Part shown: positions 58,571 through 64,000 of the stretch, piece after piece
Layout: each line of letters opens with the position of its first letter
How positions within the stretch are numbered: the stretch's first letter is position 1
Assembly (NCBI RefSeq): GCF_000016325.1
Contig: NC_009425.1
Span: forward strand, 93,750 to 157,749
Direction: 5' to 3'
From: Enterobacter sp. 638
GTDB lineage: Bacteria; Pseudomonadota; Gammaproteobacteria; Enterobacterales; Enterobacteriaceae
Length of the DNA: 64,000 nucleotides
Position numbers and translations under genes: made by a program
Notes under the pieces: generated by a model
Told to the model about the DNA's origin: nothing
The model's database searches: none
Seen by the model: only the letters and a program-made list of their open reading frames with translations

Positions 58571-58850
58571 TCCAGACTGAGATCGGCAAACATCTGTTTG
58601 AGCCGCCGGTTCTCGTCTTCCAGATCTTTGATCTTTTTAATATCGGCCGCTTCCATCCCGCCATACTTGGCCTTCCAGTTGTAATAGCTGGCTTCAGATA
58701 TCGCGGCCTCACGGCAGACATCTTTGACGGTTCGTCCGGCTTCGACGGACTTCAGAACGGCGATAATCTGGTGTTCAGTGAATCGGATCTTACGCATAGC
58801 TATCTCCACAGGTGACATAATCAGTATGTCGGAAGATCTCTAAAAGTGAA
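57690..58850 (-). mobile_element. IS3-family insertion sequence
   Basis: Carries OrfA and OrfB on the minus strand. Imperfect inverted ends: CACTTTTTGAGATTTCCG at 57697 on the + strand and, on the minus strand from 58848, CACTTTTAGAGATCTTCCG. Exact termini and target duplication were not resolved. It interrupts a Tn3 transposase fragment on the left and the 3' end of the 58840-59217 gene on the right. Confidence 0.8.
58531..58797 (-). CDS. IS3-family transposase OrfA
   Basis: 88 residues from ATG 58797 (MRKIRFTEHQII); an upstream in-frame ATG at 58818 is possible. HTH (KIRFTEHQIIAVLKSVEAGRTVKDVCREAAISEASYYNWKAKYGGM) and leucine zipper (LEDENRRLKQMFADLSLECRALKDVI). A run of seven A (minus strand, 58544-58538) followed by G near its end is the A-AAA-AAG slippery heptamer for the OrfAB fusion. 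Confidence 0.93.
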   Translation of the reverse strand: MRKIRFTEHQIIAVLKSVEAGRTVKDVCREAAISEASYYNWKAKYGGMEAADIKKIKDLEDENRRLKQMFADLSLECRALKDVIEKKL

Positions 58851-59217
58851 TGGGCCGTTTTGCCGGGATACTTACAGTTTTACCTTCAGAAGGAGTATTG
58901 TCTGCGTCTCTCTCCTTCTTCAACCTATACAAAGGACATTGTTCATCATGTGGTCTTGTTGATTGAACGTGTCTTAGTTTGGCTCCATTAACCTCACAGC
59001 TAAAGGGAGCTTCAGCTTTCGGGTCTGGGCCAACGCAATCGCACTTGAGCCACAATTCTTTCTTGTCCATTTCTTCAAGAATTCTATTAGCAATACGCAA
59101 ATCAGCCTGTGCCGGTTTGCGACCATTACTGAAGACATGAAGCAGCGCTTCCTTCTCTACCAGTAACAGTTTACGCTCAAAATAGCCTCTAGGATTTTTC
59201 TTCCATACAAGTTCCAT
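58840..59217 (-). CDS. Hypothetical cysteine-rich protein, 3' end altered by IS
   Basis: 125 residues from ATG 59217. Helical N-terminus (RGYFERKLLLVEKEALLHVFSNGRKPAQADLRIANRILEEMDKKELWLKC) then a possible metal-binding part (CDC...C...CPLYRL). The last few codons (KRPIHF) run into the IS3 end, so the natural C-terminus has probably been replaced. Family not recognised. Confidence 0.55.
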   Translation of the reverse strand: MELVWKKNPRGYFERKLLLVEKEALLHVFSNGRKPAQADLRIANRILEEMDKKELWLKCDCVGPDPKAEAPFSCEVNGAKLRHVQSTRPHDEQCPLYRLKKERDADNTPSEGKTVSIPAKRPIHF

Positions 59218-59257
59218 TTATAGAACTGCTTCGAGTTAGTTACCTGATTAAAAATAA

Positions 59258-59412
59258 TAACATGTTAAGATAACATCTAATTAAGATGTGATAAATTACA
59301 ATATGACACTGTTTTAAATACACAAATTAACTTATTAAGATGTTAACTTATCAAGATAACATCTTATTGTTATATTATCTTTGATGTCGTATTATCTTAC
59401 TAACTTAACAAT
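59258..59412 (+). promoter_or_regulatory. Partition-locus control region or centromere (parC-like)
   Basis: Strongly AT-rich 155 nt before parA with repeated AAGATAACATCT / TTAAGATGT elements. They include an inverted repeat AAGATGTTA...TAACATCTT (59337-59365) and a related pair at 59267-59290. Such iterons bind the RHH partner of type Ib partition systems and regulate the operon. Confidence 0.65.
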
Positions 59413-60054
59413 ATGAGCGGTGGAATGATGATCATAGTTCTTGGCAGTCAAAAGGGTGGTGTTGGTAAAAGTACGCTCGCTGTTTCGCTCGCTGCGTACC
59501 TCATTACACTGGGAAAACGCGTACTAATTGTTGATGCTGATGACCAAAAATCAGTTTTAACCTGGTATAACAACAGGCCAGAAAACTTACCCCATATGCC
59601 GGTCACTGGTGCTACTGGCAACATTAAAGCAATGCTTAAAGAACATGAAAAATCGTATGACTTCGTTATTGCTGATTGCGCAGGGCGCGACAGCGCAGAA
59701 ATGCGAAGTGGATTGATGGCCGCAGATGTATTCATTTCTCCTTTACGCCCCTCGCAGATGGATCTAGACGTTGTCCCTCATACATGTTCTGTTTTCACAG
59801 CTGCTAAAGACTTCAATGAAGCTGTTAGAGGCTACTTAGTTCTGAACATGACACCAACAAACATGTTTGTTAATGAAGCAAATCAGGCCGCAGAAGTTCT
59901 TAAAGATTTCCCTGAAATGAAGCTTGCTGAAGCTCGTGTTTGTGATCGCAAAGCCCATAGGGATGCATGGGCTGAATCAATGACAATATTTGAGACACAG
60001 AACGTTAAAGCTCAAGAAGAAATTGAGGCACTGGTGAAGGAGATTATTCTGTGA
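59413..60054 (+). CDS. parA: ParA-family partition ATPase (type Ib, ParF-like)
   Basis: 213 residues. Deviant Walker A QKGGVGKST (13-21), LIVDADDQKS and VIADCAGRD. The small size and lack of an N-terminal HTH fit type Ib ParA. ATG 59413, 59425 and 59428 are all possible starts. It moves plasmid copies apart together with the next gene, whose GTG overlaps its stop. Confidence 0.92.
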   Translation: MSGGMMIIVLGSQKGGVGKSTLAVSLAAYLITLGKRVLIVDADDQKSVLTWYNNRPENLPHMPVTGATGNIKAMLKEHEKSYDFVIADCAGRDSAEMRSGLMAADVFISPLRPSQMDLDVVPHTCSVFTAAKDFNEAVRGYLVLNMTPTNMFVNEANQAAEVLKDFPEMKLAEARVCDRKAHRDAWAESMTIFETQNVKAQEEIEALVKEIIL

Positions 60055-60356
60055 GGAATAGAGCGAATACACAATCCAGAGACGAGGCTTCCTTTATAAA
60101 TGGCGGTACTGCAGGACTGAACAACAAAGATTTGGAAACGTCGTCCAAAAAGGTAGCTACAAGCAAAGCTAAGCCAGTAAGCATTTCTTTGGCAGAAGAG
60201 AATTTATGGGCCATTGATAACATTATACGTGAAGAGATGTTATCCGGGCGTAGTAGGGTTAACAGATCTGATGTGGTCAGGGCAGCAGTGATGGCCTTAG
60301 AAAAGCTACCTCAGAATGAAATATCTCAACTAATTGAAAAATCTAAACTTAAGTAA
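60051..60356 (+). CDS. RHH centromere-binding partner of ParA (ParG-like)
   Basis: 101 residues from GTG 60051, overlapping the parA stop. A flexible basic N-terminus is followed by a RHH-like C-terminus (KPVSISLAEENLWAIDNIIREEMLSGRSRVNRSDVVRAAVMALEKL). It should bind the AT-rich repeats upstream of parA and stimulate ParA. Confidence 0.8.
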   Translation: MRNRANTQSRDEASFINGGTAGLNNKDLETSSKKVATSKAKPVSISLAEENLWAIDNIIREEMLSGRSRVNRSDVVRAAVMALEKLPQNEISQLIEKSKLK

Positions 60357-60387
60357 AGCCTCTGATAACAAGATATTATTATCATAT

Positions 60388-60430
60388 CTTGTTATCTTGT
60401 TATCTTGTTATCTTGTTATCTTGTTATCTT
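60388..60430 (+). repeat. CTTGTTAT tandem repeats downstream of the par operon
   Basis: Five perfect 8-bp units (60388-60427) plus CTT, preceded by degenerate AAGATATTATTATC. The unit resembles the AAGATAACA element upstream of parA read in reverse, so it may be a second binding site for the partition protein. It lies between convergent genes. Confidence 0.85.
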
Positions 60431-60440
60431 CAGATTAAAT

Positions 60441-61217
60441 TCACTTCCTTTTTAATATCGCAATAGCCTCAGTTTCTGACATATGGAACTGGACGCGATG
60501 ACGCGCCGCCACATCGAGCGCAAACACCTTCGTATACACCTCAGTCGAGCTGATGCTCTTGTGCCCCATTAAACTCTGCAGCACCTTCAGTGGTATACCG
60601 GCATACAGCATGTGCATGGCGTAAGAATGACGGAACGTGTGCGGCGTCACCGGCACGGAGAACGTCACGCCGTCGGCCGCTGCAGCTTCAACCGATTCGC
60701 TGAGCCAGGTGCGGACCGTCCGATCGGTGATCTCCCAGATGCGAGCCTTCTCCATTCTGCCGGTGCGTTTGTTGCGTCGCTCGAGCGGAATTTTCAGTGT
60801 GGCCACCATCATCTCCAGCTGGCTGACGTACTGGTGATCGGAAAGCGGTACCAGCCGGTGAGCCTGGCTGCCGGCAGGCGCACGACCTGCCGTTCTGGCG
60901 GCTTTCTCGGTCCGTTGTTTGAGGGTGGCCAGCTGCACAAACGGGTAGGGCGGCGCCAGGGAAAAATCCCCACGCGTAAGCGCCAGCGCCTCGTTGATGC
61001 GAGCCCCTGTATTCCAGAGAGTTGCAAGCAGCATCTTGCGGTGCAGATCCGGGACGTAGTGAAGCAGGGCGCTTACTTCCGGCGCCAGCAGATATTTCGG
61101 CAGGTCATCCTGCACCAGAGACATCTGGCGAAGCGCCAGAGCGGCCGGATAATCGATGGCTACTGGCAACTGAGCTTGCGTATCTTGGGCATTGTACGTA
61201 ATAAGTCCAGGCATCAT
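60441..61217 (-). CDS. resD: ResD-type site-specific tyrosine recombinase
   Basis: 258 residues, like the F D protein. Catalytic pattern: first Arg in LWNTGARINEALALTRGDF, then TPHTFRHSYAMHML, LMGHKSISSTEVYTKVF with the tyrosine near 226. In F it resolves plasmid multimers at a site near the replicon. ATG 61217 or 61214; overlaps the stop of the upstream gene. Confidence 0.92.
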   Translation of the reverse strand: MMPGLITYNAQDTQAQLPVAIDYPAALALRQMSLVQDDLPKYLLAPEVSALLHYVPDLHRKMLLATLWNTGARINEALALTRGDFSLAPPYPFVQLATLKQRTEKAARTAGRAPAGSQAHRLVPLSDHQYVSQLEMMVATLKIPLERRNKRTGRMEKARIWEITDRTVRTWLSESVEAAAADGVTFSVPVTPHTFRHSYAMHMLYAGIPLKVLQSLMGHKSISSTEVYTKVFALDVAARHRVQFHMSETEAIAILKRK

Positions 61218-61894
61218 TGTTGCCCTTCATCTTCTTGTTGATAGCTACGTAACTGTATTGATTCAAATGCCTCATTTTCAAATCTTCTCAGTCTCGCCTC
61301 TGTGGACCAGCTGCGTTGGCGCGCTTCACGCAACCCTCGCAATACCCCTGATTTATCTCTCAAATGAGCAGAATCCGGTAGCCCGACTTCCCTGCGCAAT
61401 CTTGCTGACAGAATAAAAGCTCTGACTGCAGTTTGAAAACAATCAAAATTAAGAATCAGTTCGAAGCGGTCGTCATTAGAATCCGTGAGCTTACTAATCC
61501 GTGAGACCAGCGCAACATAGTCAGCTTCCAGCGAACGAATCTTGAATAGCTGGCGCGGCGGGAGAACACGCCAGTCACCGCTGGCTGCTGAAAGGTCCAG
61601 CACAGGAATTCTATTGTCCTGACTAAGCTTTTCAAGATGGGTCCAACGAAGATATGTCCATCCTGAGGCGTAGCGTTCCAGCAGGAAAGCCAGCTCAGTG
61701 GCAAGGTACAGTCGTTCAGCGGCAGCCTTATCAGCAGCCGCGCGTTCTTCCCGTCTGCGAGTAAAATGATGAGTCAGGCACACACCACCAAGTGCTGCAC
61801 CTGCAGATGAAACCGCCGTAATGATCTGCGGCCACAGGCTGGCGCTGTCCTTCACCACCTTCACGCCCTCGGTCGCAATAAACCAGTCAGCCAT
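61214..61894 (-). CDS. Hypothetical membrane-anchored protein upstream of resD
   Basis: 226 residues. One N-terminal hydrophobic segment (LWPQIITAVSSAGAALGGVCL) then a basic coiled coil (FTRRREERAAADKAAAERLYLATEL) and a helical soluble domain. It overlaps resD by 4 nt, so the two are coupled. Such proteins occur in phage and plasmid accessory regions; function unknown. Confidence 0.65.
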   Translation of the reverse strand: MADWFIATEGVKVVKDSASLWPQIITAVSSAGAALGGVCLTHHFTRRREERAAADKAAAERLYLATELAFLLERYASGWTYLRWTHLEKLSQDNRIPVLDLSAASGDWRVLPPRQLFKIRSLEADYVALVSRISKLTDSNDDRFELILNFDCFQTAVRAFILSARLRREVGLPDSAHLRDKSGVLRGLREARQRSWSTEARLRRFENEAFESIQLRSYQQEDEGQQ

Positions 61895-61929
61895 GTTTGT
61901 TCCTTTATTGAGAAATCCCGCCTCGATCC

Positions 61930-62253
61930 TTAAAGACGCGTAAATGCACCGAACGGTCTGTCCAGCATATCCAGCTGGAAACAGTCTCGTTCTTCATCAC
62001 CCTCAAACTCATATTCAATCAGGTATTCTTCGGGTTGAGGTGTCCATCGTTCCGGTGAACTTTCCCTCCATTCCCAGCGCCCTGTTGAGTCAATCCGGCG
62101 TGCAAGTTCCCGCCCCTCCTCATCCAGAACATGCACCAGTGGATAGCCAAAATGCATTGTTTGATGTAACCGGAGCTTTGGATAGTCGCTCAGCTGATCC
62201 CATAAGCCGGAAAGACCATGATTGGTTTCATTCTCATTTGAGTTATCTGGCAT
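61930..62253 (-). CDS. Hypothetical acidic protein
   Basis: 107 residues from ATG 62253, rich in Trp and acidic residues (GRWEWRESSPERWTPQPEEYLIEYEFEGDEERDCFQ). It lies 35 nt before the previous gene on the same strand. Family not recognised. Confidence 0.6.
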   Translation of the reverse strand: MPDNSNENETNHGLSGLWDQLSDYPKLRLHQTMHFGYPLVHVLDEEGRELARRIDSTGRWEWRESSPERWTPQPEEYLIEYEFEGDEERDCFQLDMLDRPFGAFTRL

Positions 62254-62941
62254 CTTAATTCCTTAGTTAATAGTCACTAATGACAATTATCCCGCTCAGC
62301 ACAATCGACTGCGCGCCTGCATCTGTCACTTAGATGATTTTCTCCTACCGTTATCATTTTCAGGATGATAATAAGCAGCCATATAGCCACTCCGTTAAAT
62401 TACCGGATGACCGTTTCCGGCAGATCCGATTTTCTGGAGTATAACAACTTTCCGGAAGTGTACCACGCACACGGAATAACCACACCGGCCTTTTATGGTG
62501 GTGAGCGGGTGATCGCGGGGCAGGGTCAAAGCACTACATATAGATGAAAATGCAGCTGAAAGCGTGGCACATGTTGTGTTTCTGCGCCGCTGCGCGCCGG
62601 GGCGGGTGAAGAAGATCCGGAACTGGGAGTTTTCGGATCTCCGGAGAGGAAGAGAAAGAATGTTCTTTAAAAAGTAATAATGGGTGTTGATTGTTGTTAA
62701 ATAATGATTAATGCATAAAAGGGAGTTAAGCGAACTCTTCTTTACTCTATGCGCAAATCCATCTGAATGACAGATGTAATCCTGAAGTGGCACTCATCTC
62801 CGGCAGCATAATCGCGTGCTTTGACATCGTGGCCAGTCTTAAAAGTCGACATTGTGCCAGGAGCAGACGTTGCAGACATTCCCATCAGAAGCAAATTGCT
62901 GTCTTCTTAATCCAGTCATACTTGCTGTAAGAAAACCGTTA
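62254..62941. other. Stretch without a recognisable gene
   Basis: Between the 107-residue gene and the cupin gene. Short frames (for example 62365-62547 +) lack coding character. I see nothing here that I can support. Confidence 0.5.
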
Positions 62942-63286
62942 TCAACAAGATGAGAGATCAGTACGATCGCCCCGCGTTGTCGGATGAGAGATGACAATAA
63001 ATTCGACGGGTAATTGGCTGTCGTTCCTAGCTTGATGTTTTGCCCCCGGTGGGATTTCAATTCCCTGTCGGGCCTTGATTTCATGTTTATTACCTTCCAG
63101 TTCAATCGTCAGGTTCCCCTCAAGAACATAAAAAAACTGCCTAGAAACAGAATGAAAGTGCCGTTTTTCTTGAGTACCTGGAGGCATTTTTTCATGAATA
63201 ATTAGCATGTCCGGGCGGTTTAGCAGATACCAGCCATCACAATTATGCCCCCAGATATAATGCTCGGCATTGTCTTTTGAAATCAT
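62942..63286 (-). CDS. Cupin-domain protein
   Basis: 114 residues. Cupin motif 1 PPGTQEKRHFHSVSRQFFYVLEG and motif 2 IPPGAKHQARNDSQLPVEFIVIS. The His residues HFH, the Gln at the usual Glu position and the later His could bind a metal. Probably a small cytoplasmic enzyme or sensor; substrate unknown. RBS-like TAGGAGAAA upstream of ATG 63286. Confidence 0.8.
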   Translation of the reverse strand: MISKDNAEHYIWGHNCDGWYLLNRPDMLIIHEKMPPGTQEKRHFHSVSRQFFYVLEGNLTIELEGNKHEIKARQGIEIPPGAKHQARNDSQLPVEFIVISHPTTRGDRTDLSSC

Positions 63287-64000
63287 CGATTTTCTCCTAT
63301 GTAAAAGTTTTTTCTTTGTACAGGCAGACTAACGCGATAAAGGTAGGGGGCACTACCACCAAATTTAGGGTGACCGCTTTGGTTGAGATACTCCGTCAGG
63401 AGAGGAATGGGCAAACAGAAGTAGAAAAAATTACTTAAAGCTCGAACAACAATAACTTACGCTCCTCGCTCTCAGCGGACCGTCTGCCAGCTCCAGAAAT
63501 TATCCCTTTCTTACAGAAATTCTTACCAGCTACTTCCTTCCTCATCTCTCCAAACCGTTTACCGTCATCGATCCGACTTTACTGCTTTTTGGAACTCGTT
63601 CCAGCTATCTTCCTGATGTGTAGGGTTTACCCTGTCGTCACGTAGGCTTACCCAGTGGTAAACGATTCGGCTATGCATCTGCAGCCCCAGCCCCGCCCGA
63701 CGCTGATTAGGTAAGCCTCCAGCAATAGCGGACGATGCAGTTCTGTCAAGCCAAGACTGGCACTGTTTAAAGTAGAGGAGAATCATGTATCAATTAATGG
63801 GGAGCAGGTCAGCCATGACTTTGAGTCCGTAAAATTATGAGTTAGAGCTCGCTGTCTTTATTAGTATTTTCACTAGAATCCTGGTTGAGCGACCAGATAG
63901 TCCGATGCCATTTACTAAACTTGGTTCCTCTTTATGATTTAGCCTCGATCTTTAGGATATGCCATTCAACTTAAATTTAGATAATCATAGTTAAAAATCC
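63287..64000. other. Stretch without a recognisable gene at the window end
   Basis: About 700 nt after the cupin promoter. A 73-codon minus-strand frame (63565-63786) exists but has neither a convincing RBS nor a known family. The last 150 nt are AT-rich. Confidence 0.5.

Noticed and set aside
60388..60430. CRISPR or microsatellite in coding sequence
   Set aside because: Simple 8-bp tandem units between convergent genes, better explained as partition sites.
62839..63105. 88-codon minus-strand frame overlapping the cupin gene
   Set aside because: It overlaps the well-supported cupin frame and shows no family features.
63565..63786. 73-codon minus-strand frame near the window end
   Set aside because: No RBS, no recognisable family and mixed composition.
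1..64000. tRNA, rRNA or antibiotic-resistance genes
   Set aside because: None recognised on either strand; the only drug-transport-like sequence is the decayed MFS fragment at 54.7-55.1 kb.

Overview
The window is most likely part of a large F-like (IncF/RepFIIA-type) conjugative plasmid from a gamma-proteobacterium of the Enterobacterales. The evidence is an F-type leading region (psiB, psiA, FlmC-like gene, hok/sok), an F-like oriT, and a near-complete F-type transfer operon (traM to traI) on the + strand. It also carries a RepFIIA-type initiator with its antisense RNA, an F-type ResD resolvase and a ParA/RHH partition pair. The host genus cannot be fixed from the sequence; Enterobacter, Cronobacter, Pantoea or relatives are all possible.

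Layout. 1-4.0 kb: a TPR-linked glycosyltransferase (5' end outside the window) and a classical autotransporter with a twin-arginine-like signal peptide. 4.0-13.3 kb: the leading region, with a 1.6-kb block (FlmC-like gene, hok/sok, small minus-strand gene, GC-rich structured region) present twice and flanking ParB-like, psiB and psiA genes, followed by a DUF932 gene and a lytic transglycosylase. 13.3-13.8 kb: oriT, with the F-type nic sequence on the minus strand and 23-bp-spaced repeats next to traM. With this nic orientation the leading region enters the recipient first and the tra genes last. 13.8-46.9 kb: traM, a divergent TraY-like RHH gene in place of traJ/traY, then traA L E K B, two small genes, traV C, trbI, traW, a five-gene insert, traU, trbC, traN F, small membrane genes, trbB, traH, two unknown genes, traG, a traS-position gene, traT, one unknown gene, traD and traI.

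46.9-51.2 kb: a DsbA-like thiol protein, the RepFIIA-type replicon (RNAI, leader peptide, repA, origin with a DnaA box), Tn3-type inverted repeats and an inverted traX. No finO or traJ was recognised. 51.4-54.6 kb: a lower-GC accessory segment in which seven copies of a 24-bp interrupted palindrome, all in one orientation, separate small modules (a two-gene unknown operon, a RelE-type toxin-antitoxin pair, a PD-(D/E)XK-like protein). This is the best candidate for an undescribed cassette-like organisation. 54.6-59.2 kb: decayed MFS transporter and Tn3 transposase fragments, a low-GC trimeric autotransporter adhesin with a downstream lipoprotein, and an IS3-family element. 59.2-62.3 kb: partition locus, resD and two small genes. 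62.3-64 kb: a cupin gene and otherwise nothing recognisable.

The genes form the usual conjugative-plasmid set: mating-pair formation (TraA L E K B V C W U F H G, TrbC, TraN), coupling and relaxase (TraD, TraI, TraM, TraY-like), surface/entry exclusion (TraT and the gene at the traS position), recipient establishment (PsiA, PsiB, ParB-like, DUF932) and stability (two hok/sok, RelE pair, ParA/RHH, ResD). Two surface adhesin systems are added. All calls were made by reading the sequence, without database searches.
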